This document shows positions 25,988 through 34,592 of a stretch of 64,000 nt of DNA, piece by piece. Every line of letters begins with the position of its first letter. The stretch's first letter is position 1. The position numbers and the translations under genes were made by a program. The notes beneath the pieces are model-generated. The model was not told the DNA's origin. It ran no database searches and saw nothing but the letters and a program-made list of their open reading frames with translations. This stretch comes from Robinsoniella peoriensis (GTDB lineage: Bacteria; Bacillota; Clostridia; Lachnospirales; Lachnospiraceae), in assembly GCF_000797495.1 (NCBI RefSeq), contig NZ_JTGN01000014.1, positions 922-64,921 of the forward strand, in the 5' to 3' direction.

Positions 25988-27163
25988 TTAGAAACAATAT
26001 TCTTCCCAGGCTTCTTTCAGACAATCCAAAAATCCTGCTTCTTCAATATCCCGGTCAAACAGAATATTTACACTTCCGATCTCTTTTCCATTAATGAGAT
26101 ATACTGCTTTTCCTGCTACATCACCTTTTTTTACCGGTGCTGTAATCTCTTCACTCATTTTAATCTCTTTTTTTATCTGTGATAAATCCTGTCCTTTTGT
26201 ATCCAGATATCGGAATTCGCCTTCGTAGTTACAGCCTGCCTGATCTTCTACCCCCTTTTTCACTGTGAGCATCGGCAGTTTATCATCATTCTTGTCTATG
26301 TACAGGGCACACTTTCCGAATCCATAGTTTAAAAGTGTTGCAGCATTGTTAAACCGGGTTTTCGTATCCGGAGCCTTTAAAATCACGCTGATTAACTCAA
26401 TATCGTTACGGATCGCCGTAGCCGAAAGACAATACTTTGCCGTACTGGTACTTCCGGTTTTAAGTCCCATGCATCCATCATAGCTGCGCAGAAGTTTGTT
26501 CGTATTAGTCAGTCCAAATTCTGAAGAACCTTTATTCGTTACATGGGTGATATTTTCCATCCATATAGTAGAGTATTCATAGATCTTAGGGTAATTTGTA
26601 ACCAGTTCTCTGGACATCACTGCAACATCGTATGCCGATGTATAATGATCCGGTGAATCGGTAAGACCGCAGCAGTCAATAAAATTAGTATCATTCATTC
26701 CCAGTTGTTTTGCTCTTTGGTTCATTTGACGGACAAATTCCTCTTCACTGCCTGAAATTCTTTCTGCCATTGTTACCGCAGCATCATTTCCGGAAGCAAT
26801 AACGATACATTTTATCAAGGTCTCAACTGTCTGTTTCTCTCCTTCTTCCAGGTAAACCTGTGATCCGCCCATAGACTTTGCATGAGCACTGGTAACCACT
26901 TCCTCGTCCATTTTAATCTTACCTGCATCTAATGCCTCAAATATCAGCAGCAGTGTCATAATCTTTGTGACACTGGCAGGGTTTAATTTCTGATGTGCAT
27001 CTTTTTCATAAAGTATTGTTCCCGTTGAAGCTTCCATTAACACTGCGGATGGCGCTTCAATCGTCACCGCAGCATCCGATGCTGTCTCTTCTTCTGCTTT
27101 TACAATTGCAACATTTTGAAAAAGCAGAATGACAGCCATAAATAATGCTAACCATCTCTTCAT
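25988..27163 (-). CDS. D-alanyl-D-alanine carboxypeptidase (S11 family, DacF-like), copy 2
   Basis: The 391-residue exported enzyme has a signal peptide (residues 1-23, ending VKAEE), SxxK at Ser64-Lys67 (PASVTKIM), SGN at 124-126 and KTG at 235-237. The PBP5_C domain follows at about 270-360. All catalytic residues are intact. The ATG at 27163 matches the signal-peptide start; an upstream TTG is less likely. Two tandem terminators end the unit. In Clostridia a DacF gene near scpAB is common and often linked to sporulation, but I see no sporulation promoter here. Confidence 0.93.
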   Translation of the reverse strand: MKRWLALFMAVILLFQNVAIVKAEEETASDAAVTIEAPSAVLMEASTGTILYEKDAHQKLNPASVTKIMTLLLIFEALDAGKIKMDEEVVTSAHAKSMGGSQVYLEEGEKQTVETLIKCIVIASGNDAAVTMAERISGSEEEFVRQMNQRAKQLGMNDTNFIDCCGLTDSPDHYTSAYDVAVMSRELVTNYPKIYEYSTIWMENITHVTNKGSSEFGLTNTNKLLRSYDGCMGLKTGSTSTAKYCLSATAIRNDIELISVILKAPDTKTRFNNAATLLNYGFGKCALYIDKNDDKLPMLTVKKGVEDQAGCNYEGEFRYLDTKGQDLSQIKKEIKMSEEITAPVKKGDVAGKAVYLINGKEIGSVNILFDRDIEEAGFLDCLKEAWEEYCF

Positions 27164-27249
27164 AAAAATAACCGCTCCCAAATCATTCTATACCTAAATA
27201 TAAGCGATTTGAGAGCGGTTTATGCTTCTTTTATTCAGTTTTCTGAAAA

Positions 27250-27840
27250 TCATCCCCGATAAAAGTTCACAAGGCTGTCCCGAAACTTTCTGGCACGTTT
27301 TGGCACAGACGGGAATTTGGCTTTACAAAGGTGAATGGTAAAATCGATCATGTAATAAACCATTAAGATACCGGCTGCCACACAGCCTACTTTATAACTG
27401 TAGCTGTCGGCCATCATCATGACTCCCTTTTGCAGGAAAGTAAATAATATAATGGTGTAAAAACCCCATGCAATCGAACTTTCCAGACATAAAATTCCTT
27501 TATAGTTAAAAGGTTTGTTAGAGTAATCCCACCATACTTCACCAAAAATATGTAACATTACTTTTGCTACGAACCATTCCCAGCCAGTGGCCAGAAGGCT
27601 TCCCGCAATAAACAGTACCACATAATTTCCTGCTAACGGCTCTAATATAAAATAAGCAGCCACAGCTCCAAAACCATAGATCGGGCAGATCGGTCCAAAG
27701 ATAAATCCGCGGTTTACCCATCTCTTTTCACAAAATGACATATAAATGGATTCTACAACCCAGCCTAAAATACTATATATAAAAAACCACTGTACGATAT
27801 GATAAATGTCCGTTCCTATAACCGGATAATTCCAAGGCAT
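27250..27840 (-). CDS. CmpB-family membrane protein (PF06541-like), short paralogue
   Basis: The 196 residues contain five to six helices and the same motifs as the gene at 6265: SILGWVVESIYMS, VNRGFIFGPICPIYGFGAVA, WWDYSNKPFNYKGILCLESSIAWG and a helix ending YMIDFTIH. It stops soon after the membrane domain, lacking the 130-residue C-terminal region of the paralogue. GGGGAG precedes the ATG by 7 bases. Function is unknown; the annotation as transporter permease rests on weak similarity. Confidence 0.82.
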   Translation of the reverse strand: MPWNYPVIGTDIYHIVQWFFIYSILGWVVESIYMSFCEKRWVNRGFIFGPICPIYGFGAVAAYFILEPLAGNYVVLFIAGSLLATGWEWFVAKVMLHIFGEVWWDYSNKPFNYKGILCLESSIAWGFYTIILFTFLQKGVMMMADSYSYKVGCVAAGILMVYYMIDFTIHLCKAKFPSVPKRARKFRDSLVNFYRG

Positions 27841-27985
27841 ATATTCACTCCCCTTTGCTCATCTTTTTCAAATATTTCAGTAACTTGTCCTGATTTGCAA
27901 TTATCTTATCATACTTTTTCTAAATATACTATACACTTTAGGAAAACTTAGAGAAACTTAAAAAAAAATTAATAATATAAAATTT

Positions 27986-29521
27986 TTATAATAAAGGAGC
28001 AAATAAGCGTAGTAAATTTTGCAGGCCGCGGATTACAATATTACGCTCTCTGCAGAATTCCTCCGTTATTCTGGTACTTACTTCTATGGTTTCAAAAACA
28101 TCTTTCTTAAGCTGCATCACCGCTTTCGTTCTGTACATCCAGACGGCACATTCAAAATGCAGATACAGGCTTCTATAATCCATATTAATAGTGCCTACAA
28201 TTGCCAGTTCATCATCACAGACAAAGGATTTGGCATGTATAAATCCAGGCTGATATTCATAGATCTTCACTCCTGCTTCCAGGAGCTGTGCATAGTAAGA
28301 CTGGGTCAGTAAGAAGACCATCTTCTTATCCGGTATCCCTGGTGTAACAATTCTTACATCCACTCCATTTTTTGCAGCCAGGCACAGCGCTGTCATCATC
28401 TCATTGTCGATAATCAGATAAGGAGTGAAAATATAGACATACCGCTTAGCCTTTGTAATTGCATTTATGTAAACATTTTCTCCCACGATTTCATCATCCA
28501 ATGGGGTATCTGCGTAAGGCTGAACAAAGCCTTCCCCTCTAAATGGTTCTTTATGATATACGTGAGGCATATAATTTTCTAATTTATCTTCCATACCGGT
28601 AATTACATTCCACATCTGAATGAACATAACCGTAAAATTCCGTACCGCTTCTCCTTTTAACATAACCCCGGTATCTTTCCAGTGGCCAAAACGCTTCTTA
28701 CGGTTTATATACTCGTCGGCGAGGTTAATTCCCCCGGTGAAGCTGGTGTGCCCGTCAATAACAGTTATCTTCCTGTGGTCACGATTATTCATGATTACGG
28801 ATACAATGGGGCGGAAGGGATTAAAAGCTGCGCATTTGATTCCTTTTGCCTGAAGCTGTTTGTAAAACTGCGCAGGCAGGGTATTAACGCATCCCATATC
28901 ATCATAAATCAGCCGGACATCTACACCTTCGGCTACTTTTCTCACCAAAATCTCCAATACAGACTCCCACATCATCCCCTTATCTATGATGAAGTATTCC
29001 ATAAAGATAAAATGTTCTGCCTTCTCCAACTCCTGTATCAGGCTTTTATACAGCTCTTCCCCAATTCTGAAGTATTCCGTCTCTGTATTTTGATATACCG
29101 GAAATCCGGCATAATCACGGATATATTTAGACTGGTTATCCATATGATAATCCAGTTCATTTAAATTCTCCCTGACATCTTTCTTTTCTTTCAGAACAAC
29201 ATCTGTTTTTTTTACTTCATTATCAAATTTTTTCTGGGTTTCGCTTGCCAGTCTGGATTTTCCAAATATCAGGTAAATCACTGCTCCAAAAACAGGAACC
29301 GACAAAATCAGCATGGTCCATGCCAGCTTATAAGACGGATTCATACGTTTATTGACAATCCATAGAACTGCAGCTATACAAGCTACCGTTATAAATACAG
29401 ATAACACCGGAAACATTCGTTCCAATCGATATGCCATAAGTACAATCCAGAAGACTTGAAAACAAATAGCAACTCCAACATAAAACAGCCTGCTGAAAAC
29501 AAGCTTTAGTATTTTTTTCAT
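27986..29521 (-). CDS. cls: Cardiolipin synthase (phospholipase D family)
   Basis: Cls joins two phosphatidylglycerols into cardiolipin. Two to three N-terminal membrane helices (residues 8-30, 38-56, 68-86) precede two phospholipase D domains with HKD motifs at His249-Lys251-Asp256 and His429-Lys431-Asp436. Length (511) is typical of ClsA-type enzymes. The AGGGG ribosome site lies at the end of the 69-bp element copy B, 8 bases before the ATG, so that element is its immediate leader. It is separated from rpsU by a terminator. Confidence 0.94.
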   Translation of the reverse strand: MKKILKLVFSRLFYVGVAICFQVFWIVLMAYRLERMFPVLSVFITVACIAAVLWIVNKRMNPSYKLAWTMLILSVPVFGAVIYLIFGKSRLASETQKKFDNEVKKTDVVLKEKKDVRENLNELDYHMDNQSKYIRDYAGFPVYQNTETEYFRIGEELYKSLIQELEKAEHFIFMEYFIIDKGMMWESVLEILVRKVAEGVDVRLIYDDMGCVNTLPAQFYKQLQAKGIKCAAFNPFRPIVSVIMNNRDHRKITVIDGHTSFTGGINLADEYINRKKRFGHWKDTGVMLKGEAVRNFTVMFIQMWNVITGMEDKLENYMPHVYHKEPFRGEGFVQPYADTPLDDEIVGENVYINAITKAKRYVYIFTPYLIIDNEMMTALCLAAKNGVDVRIVTPGIPDKKMVFLLTQSYYAQLLEAGVKIYEYQPGFIHAKSFVCDDELAIVGTINMDYRSLYLHFECAVWMYRTKAVMQLKKDVFETIEVSTRITEEFCRERNIVIRGLQNLLRLFAPLL

Positions 29522-29528
29522 AATTTTA

Positions 29529-29597
29529 CCCCTGAACAGCGCAAGCTGGCTTATGCTATTCCTTAATTAGTAGTTTGAAAGCAATTTTCTTTCAAAT
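29529..29597 (-). repeat. 69-bp two-hairpin leader element, copy B
   Basis: This copy differs from 13397-13465 at 7 of 69 positions. On the minus strand it ends 7 bases before the cls start and supplies its ribosome site. The TTTGAAAG/CTTTCAAA hairpin is perfect. The second hairpin is kept with compensating and mismatch changes. Confidence 0.8.
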
Positions 29598-29606
29598 TTT
29601 TCCTTT

Positions 29607-29649
29607 AAAAAATCCTTGACCATAATCTAAACTATGGCCAAGGATTTTA
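29607..29649 (-). terminator. Terminator downstream of rpsU
   Basis: A perfect 10-bp AAAATCCTTG/CAAGGATTTT stem with an inner CCATA/TATGG; T-rich on both sides. Confidence 0.88.
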
Positions 29650-29659
29650 ACTGCACAAA

Positions 29660-29836
29660 TTAATTAAATTTACGTTTACGAGCAGCTTCAGATTTTTTCT
29701 TACGTCTTACGCTTGGTTTTTCGTAATGTTCTCTTTTACGAATTTCCTGCTGGATACCAGCTTTAGCGCAGTTTCTTTTAAAACGACGTAAAGCGCTATC
29801 TAAAGTCTCATTCTCTTTTACGATTACATTCGACAT
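29660..29836 (-). CDS. rpsU: 30S ribosomal protein S21
   Basis: This 58-residue basic protein reads MSNVIVKENETLDSALRRF at the start and ends in RRKKKSEAARKRKFN, with CAKAGIQQEIRKREHYEKPS in the middle: clear S21. S21 assists 30S initiation near the anti-Shine-Dalgarno. AGGTG lies 7 bases before the ATG, and a stronger GGAGG lies further upstream. It has its own promoter and terminator. Confidence 0.96.
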   Translation of the reverse strand: MSNVIVKENETLDSALRRFKRNCAKAGIQQEIRKREHYEKPSVRRKKKSEAARKRKFN

Positions 29837-29914
29837 AGTCTCACACCTAACCTCCCTCCAGTTGTAGATTGTGCATAATACAACTGTACGGGTATTTTTA
29901 TTGCACTAATAGTT

Positions 29915-29942
29915 ATTATATCATATTTTTTACATACGTCAA
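29915..29942 (-). promoter_or_regulatory. rpsU promoter
   Basis: Minus-strand TTGACG (29937-29942), a 16-base spacer and TATAAT (29915-29920), giving a leader of about 70 bases. Confidence 0.7.
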
Positions 29943-29960
29943 CTAATTTTGCAATTTTTT

Positions 29961-32600
29961 TTACTGAAGCTGACTTTCCAGTACTTCTCTTACCTTAGCA
30001 ATTGCATCATCCACACCCGCAGGGTTCTTTCCGCCTGCCTGAGCCATGTTCGGACGGCCGCCGCCGCCACCGCCAACAAGAGCTGCAATTCCTTTAATCA
30101 GATTACCTGCATGTGCGCCCTGTTTGCAAGCTTGATCGGTTGCCATTGCAAGAAGGCTTACTTTTCCATCGGTAACGGATGTCAGAACGATTACGCCTTC
30201 TCCCAGTTTTTCTTTCAACTGGTCTCCAAGATCGCGAAGTCCGTTCATATCTACATCTGCAAGTTTTGCTGCCAATAGTTTAATACCCTTTACTTCTACT
30301 ACCTGATCCATAACATCTCCAAGTGCATCTTTTGCAAGCTTGCTCTTCAGAGAATCAATTTCACTCTGCATCGCTTTTGCTTCCGCAGTCATGTGGTTCA
30401 GTTTGTCTAACAAAGTTGCGGGAGTTGCTTTTACCAGTTTGGCAGCTTCCAGCAGCTCTTCTTCCATCTCTTTATAATATGCAAATACACCATCGCCAGT
30501 CAGTGCCTCGATACGGCGGACACCTGCTGCAATCCCTGCTTCCGAAACAATCTTGAACGTTGTAATAACACCGGTATTTGCAACATGGGTACCACCACAT
30601 AATTCTTTTGAGAAATCACCCATGGAAACCACGCGCACATCATCGGCATATTTTTCACCAAACAGTGCCATCGCACCGCTCTTTTTGGCTTCTTCCACAT
30701 TCATTACTTGTGTCACGACCGGAAGCGCTGCCTGAATTTCTTCATTTACAAGAGCTTCTGTCTTTGCAATCTCTTCTTCTGTCATAGCGGCAAAATGCGC
30801 AAAATCAAAACGAAGACGGTCCGGAGTTACAAGAGAACCTTTCTGTTCAACATGAGCACCTAATACTGTCTTTAATGCTTTTTGCAGTAAGTGGGTCGCA
30901 CTATGGTTTTTGCAGGTATTTGTTCTGTTCTTTGCACTCACTTCCAGCGTAACGGTATCATTTACTTTGAACATACCTTTTATTACTTTACCTACATGAC
31001 CTACTTTGCCTCCCAGCAGCTTAATAGTATCTTCCACTGCAAATTCTGCATCAGCAGTCTTAATAATACCTTTATCGCCTTCCTGACCACCCATGGTAGC
31101 ATAGAAAGGAGTCTGCTCTACGAAAATCGTTCCTACTTCCCCATCCGCAATTGCTTCCACAATTTCTTTATCTGTTGTGAGAACTGTAATCTTAGAAGAC
31201 ACGCTCAAGCTGTCATATCCTACAAATTCCGTAGTCACAGATGGATCAATTTCATCATAAACCGTAGCATCCGCACCCATATAGTTTGTCACTTCACGGG
31301 CAGCGCGGGCTTTCTTCCTCTGTTCTTCCATCTCTGCTTTAAATCCCTCTTCATCGATGGTATAGCCCTTTTCTTCCAGAATCTCTTTTGTCAGATCCAG
31401 CGGGAAGCCATATGTGTCATACAGGGTAAATGCATTTACACCAGACAATGTCTTCTCTCCTGCTTTTTCCATATCTTCCTGCATTCCTGCAAGAATCGTG
31501 AGACCCTGATCAATTGTTTTATTAAATTTATCTTCTTCCTGTGTCAGTACTTTGAAGATAAAGTCTTTCTTTTCATCCAGTTCCGGATATCCGTCTTTGG
31601 ATTCTGCAATAACTGTAGCACTTAAATCAGCCAGGAATTTACCTTTGATTCCAAGTAAACGTCCATGACGGGCCCCACGGCGGATCAGACGGCGAAGAAC
31701 ATATCCTCTGCCTTCATTTGTCGGCATAATTCCGTCGGAAATCATGAATGTTGCAGAACGGATATGATCTGTAATCAAACGGATCGATACATCTGATTCA
31801 TCATTTTCTTTGTATTTAACATTTGCAAGTTCACAGACTTTGTTACGCAGAGTTGCTATGGTGTCTACATCAAAAATAGAATCTACTCCCTGAACTACAA
31901 CAGCCAGTCTTTCCAATCCCATACCGGTATCGATATTCTTCTGCTGCAGTTCTGCATAGTTACCTTCTCCATCGCTTTCAAACTGTGTGAATACGTTGTT
32001 CCATACTTCCATATAGCGGTCGCATTCACATCCAACGGTACAATCAGGGCTTCCGCAGCCGTACTCTTCACCGCGGTCATAATAAATCTCGGAACATGGA
32101 CCACAAGGTCCGGCACCGTGCTCCCAATAGTTATCAGCCTTTCCAAAGCGGAAAATACGTTCGGGTGCAATACCGATTTCTTTATTCCAGATCTCAAATG
32201 CTTCTTCGTCATCCTGATAAATTGACGGATATAATCTGTTCTCATCCAGACCGACTACTTTTGTCAAAAACTCCCAAGACCATGCAATAGCTTCACTTTT
32301 AAAATAATCCCCAAAAGAGAAATTACCAAGCATTTCAAAAAATGTACCATGCCTTGCTGTTTTGCCTACATTTTCAATATCGCCTGTACGGATACATTTC
32401 TGACAGGTAGTTACTCTCTTTCTCGGCGGAATCTCCGCACCTGTAAAATATGGCTTTAATGGAGCCATTCCCGAATTGATCAATAATAAGCTTTTATCAT
32501 TATGCGGAACCAGAGAAAAGCTCTTCATTGCTAAATGTCCCTTACTTTCAAAATATTCCAAGAACATTTTACGCAGTTCATTTACACCGTATTTCTTCAC
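29961..32600 (-). CDS. alaS: Alanyl-tRNA synthetase
   Basis: The 879-residue enzyme has the class II catalytic core at residues 1-240 (PHNDKSLLLINSGMAPLKPYF, split motifs 1-3), the tRNA-recognition region, the editing domain with HSATHLLQKAL (HxxxH) and the downstream CGGTHV zinc motif, and the C-terminal DHHA1-type glycine-rich domain (GGGGGGRPNMAQAGG). Start is GTG with AGGAGG 8 bases upstream. A small membrane-peptide gene lies 77 bases upstream; no T-box is visible for alaS. Confidence 0.97.
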   Translation of the reverse strand: MKKYGVNELRKMFLEYFESKGHLAMKSFSLVPHNDKSLLLINSGMAPLKPYFTGAEIPPRKRVTTCQKCIRTGDIENVGKTARHGTFFEMLGNFSFGDYFKSEAIAWSWEFLTKVVGLDENRLYPSIYQDDEEAFEIWNKEIGIAPERIFRFGKADNYWEHGAGPCGPCSEIYYDRGEEYGCGSPDCTVGCECDRYMEVWNNVFTQFESDGEGNYAELQQKNIDTGMGLERLAVVVQGVDSIFDVDTIATLRNKVCELANVKYKENDESDVSIRLITDHIRSATFMISDGIMPTNEGRGYVLRRLIRRGARHGRLLGIKGKFLADLSATVIAESKDGYPELDEKKDFIFKVLTQEEDKFNKTIDQGLTILAGMQEDMEKAGEKTLSGVNAFTLYDTYGFPLDLTKEILEEKGYTIDEEGFKAEMEEQRKKARAAREVTNYMGADATVYDEIDPSVTTEFVGYDSLSVSSKITVLTTDKEIVEAIADGEVGTIFVEQTPFYATMGGQEGDKGIIKTADAEFAVEDTIKLLGGKVGHVGKVIKGMFKVNDTVTLEVSAKNRTNTCKNHSATHLLQKALKTVLGAHVEQKGSLVTPDRLRFDFAHFAAMTEEEIAKTEALVNEEIQAALPVVTQVMNVEEAKKSGAMALFGEKYADDVRVVSMGDFSKELCGGTHVANTGVITTFKIVSEAGIAAGVRRIEALTGDGVFAYYKEMEEELLEAAKLVKATPATLLDKLNHMTAEAKAMQSEIDSLKSKLAKDALGDVMDQVVEVKGIKLLAAKLADVDMNGLRDLGDQLKEKLGEGVIVLTSVTDGKVSLLAMATDQACKQGAHAGNLIKGIAALVGGGGGGRPNMAQAGGKNPAGVDDAIAKVREVLESQLQ

Positions 32601-32650
32601 AAATCTATCCTCCTGATTATCCTTCGTTGTTTATATTTAGACCGCTGGAT

Positions 32651-32675
32651 CGTGTCTTACCTGTATAGGTACACG
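32651..32675 (-). other. Hairpin between the small membrane gene and alaS
   Basis: CGTGT/ACACG with an inner ACCT/AGGT stem. No T-tract follows, so it may stabilise or tune rather than terminate. Confidence 0.4.
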
Positions 32676-32677
32676 CT

Positions 32678-32830
32678 TTATTTCTGCACAGACGTACTCA
32701 CCTGCTCTGCAGCAACTTTTGCATCCTTGCGGTCACGCAGAAACTTGCCAAATCTTATTCCCCCGAATGCCACTGCTGCTACCAGAATCATCTTCACTAC
32801 TGTTTGTATAAACACTACCCAAAATTCCAT
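32678..32830 (-). CDS. Small single-pass membrane protein, 50 residues
   Basis: The reading frame starts MEFWVVFIQTVVKMILVAA, with a hydrophobic stretch at residues 4-26 and a basic, charged tail (KFLRDRKDAKVAAEQ). GGAGG lies 6 bases before the ATG, a strong support for translation. It sits between tyrS and alaS on the same strand. I do not know its function; the form, one helix then a Lys/Arg/Asp-rich tail, would suit a membrane-protein partner. The opposite-strand frame here has no ribosome site. Confidence 0.75.
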   Translation of the reverse strand: MEFWVVFIQTVVKMILVAAVAFGGIRFGKFLRDRKDAKVAAEQVSTSVQK

Positions 32831-32856
32831 TTAGCTACCTCCATAAATTGTGGTTA

Positions 32857-32897
32857 AGAGCGTGCAGACTGGTACAATGATTATTCAAACACGCTCT
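32857..32897. repeat. 41-bp inverted-repeat element, short member of a dispersed family
   Basis: Ends AGAGCGTG/CACGCTCT are 8-bp perfect inverted repeats. On the minus strand the first 29 bases match 22/29 with the right-hand end (read inward) of the element at 63234-63309, including AGAGC, TGTTT and ACCAG. Confidence 0.6.
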
Positions 32898-32898
32898 G

Positions 32899-32930
32899 GC
32901 CGGCAGCAACGTTTAACGCTGCCTGCCGGC
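32899..32930 (-). terminator. Strong hairpin after tyrS
   Basis: GCCGGCAG/CTGCCGGC outer stem with a 7-bp inner stem, 10 bases past the tyrS stop. It has no T-tract, so it may be an mRNA end stabiliser or a weak terminator. Confidence 0.5.
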
Positions 32931-32940
32931 TGATGTGATA

Positions 32941-34173
32941 TTAGTCCACCTTAATTTGATGATACCCCTTTTTCCCTTTTTTAATCATTAAAACACCGTC
33001 TGCATCCAAGTCAGCAGAAGTAAACTTACGGTCAATTTCCGTTACTTTTACATCATTTACGCTGACACCGCCCTGGAGTATAATTCTTCGTCCTTCGGAA
33101 CGTGATGCTGCCAGTTTGGTCTCAACCAGAAGTGTAATCAGGTCTTTTCCTTCATCCAGTTCTGCTTTGCTGTAAACCGTGGTGGGCATGTCCTTTGATT
33201 TGCCTCCGTCTGCAAATAATGCACGTGCTGCATCCTGTGCTTTTTTCGCTTCTTCTTCCCCGTGGACAATCTTGGTTATTTCAAATGCCAGGACATCTTT
33301 CGCATGGTTGATTTCTGCACCTTCCAGCGCTCCCAGCCTGCGGACTTCATCCATCGGAAGGAAGGTTAACAGTCCAAGACATTCTTCTACTTTTACATCC
33401 TCAATGTTTCTCCAGTACTGGTAGAATTCGTAAGGAGAAGTCTTTTCCGGATCAAGCCATACGGCTCCCTTCATGGTTTTACCCATTTTAATCCCCTCAC
33501 TGGTTGTCAGAAGTTTGAAGGTAAGTCCAAATGCCGGCTTCTGTTCTTTTCTACGGATCAGTTCCACACCTCCGATAATGTTGGACCACTGATCATTGCC
33601 GCCTAATTCCATTTTACAATCATACATTTTGTTTAATTTCCAGAAATCGTAGGACTGCATTAACATGTAGTTAAATTCAAAGAAAGTAAGTCCTTTCTCC
33701 ATTCTCTGCTTGTAGCAGTCCGCAGTGAGCATTTTATTTACAGAAAAATGAACGCCGACCTCTCTTAAGAATTCTACATAATTTAAATCCAAAAGCCAGT
33801 CTGCATTATTGGCAATGATTGCTTTATCATTGTCAAAATCAATAAATCTGGATAACTGCTCTTGGAATCTCTTAGCATTGTGTTGAATTGTTTCCATTGT
33901 CATCATGGAACGCATGTCAGATTTTCCGGATGGGTCTCCGATCATAGTGGTACCGCCGCCTAAAAGAGCAATTGGCCTGTGTCCGGCCTGCTGCATATGC
34001 ATCATAGCCATAACGGTGAGGAAATGTCCTGCGGTAAGGCTGTCTGCCGTCGCATCAAAACCAATATAAAATGTTACGGACTCCTTACCTAATAATTCGC
34101 GTATTTCTTCCTCGTGTGTTGTTTGTTCGATAAATCCTCTTTCTTTTAAAATATCGAATACATTTGCTGCCAT
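32941..34173 (-). CDS. tyrS: Tyrosyl-tRNA synthetase
   Basis: This class I synthetase charges tRNA-Tyr. YIGFDATADSLTAGHF carries the HIGH-equivalent, GGNDQWSNIIGG binds tyrosine, and GIKMGKTM is the KMSKS-equivalent. A C-terminal S4 RNA-binding domain (SRSEGRRIILQGGVSVND) follows. Three consecutive ATGs lie after GGAGG; spacing favours the last, at 34173. A tyrosine T-box riboswitch and a consensus promoter lie directly upstream. Confidence 0.96.
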   Translation of the reverse strand: MAANVFDILKERGFIEQTTHEEEIRELLGKESVTFYIGFDATADSLTAGHFLTVMAMMHMQQAGHRPIALLGGGTTMIGDPSGKSDMRSMMTMETIQHNAKRFQEQLSRFIDFDNDKAIIANNADWLLDLNYVEFLREVGVHFSVNKMLTADCYKQRMEKGLTFFEFNYMLMQSYDFWKLNKMYDCKMELGGNDQWSNIIGGVELIRRKEQKPAFGLTFKLLTTSEGIKMGKTMKGAVWLDPEKTSPYEFYQYWRNIEDVKVEECLGLLTFLPMDEVRRLGALEGAEINHAKDVLAFEITKIVHGEEEAKKAQDAARALFADGGKSKDMPTTVYSKAELDEGKDLITLLVETKLAASRSEGRRIILQGGVSVNDVKVTEIDRKFTSADLDADGVLMIKKGKKGYHQIKVD

Positions 34174-34253
34174 CATCATTCCTCCTAATTCACTGTTTTT
34201 AATATAACATATGGGTTTGTGTATTTCAAGTAGGACGAGCATCTGTTTTTACC

Positions 34254-34550
34254 CACAAAAAAACTCCCGCCCTTTAAATTGAAAAGGACGAGAGTAAAAA
34301 CTCACGTGTTACCACCTTTTTTCACAGCCAGCTCGCACTGTCTGCCTCTCTAAGTACAGAAATTCTATACTTTGTCACTATAACGTGTGCACAATCCGTC
34401 GCAGCCTACTTTTTCAATATATATTAAAAGTTCGGTACGCAGCTCAAAGAGGTATTCACAACAAGTCTCTCATGCGCCTCTCATCAACCGGCTGCTTTCT
34501 GTATGATACCTCTTATTGCTACTTATTCTTATCATCGCCTTATCTAATGC
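34254..34550 (-). promoter_or_regulatory. T-box riboswitch (tyrosine) controlling tyrS
   Basis: Minus strand, 5' to 3': Stem I closed by AGAGGTAT/ATACCTCT (34506-34513 with 34448-34455) with a UAC (Tyr) specifier candidate at 34452-34454 in a GAAUACC context; the conserved T-box core GGTGGTAACACG (34305-34316) that pairs with uncharged tRNA; and a terminator (ACTCTCG.../CGGGAGT, T7) at 34254-34296. Uncharged tRNA-Tyr would favour the antiterminator. Confidence 0.9.
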
Positions 34551-34554
34551 ATTC

Positions 34555-34583
34555 ATTATAAGAGCCGTTTTCGGTTTTGTCAA
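34555..34583 (-). promoter_or_regulatory. Consensus sigma-A promoter for the tyrS T-box
   Basis: TTGACA (34578-34583), 17-base spacer, TATAAT (34555-34560): a perfect match in both boxes, just after the DUF5722 gene end. Confidence 0.88.
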
Positions 34584-34592
34584 CGGGTATTT

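Noticed and set aside
30891..31625. 244-codon plus-strand frame inside alaS
   Set aside because: Antisense shadow of a conserved synthetase; no ribosome site or domain.
32601..32677. T-box for alaS
   Set aside because: No GGTGG core or terminator/antiterminator pair between the small gene and alaS; only a small hairpin.
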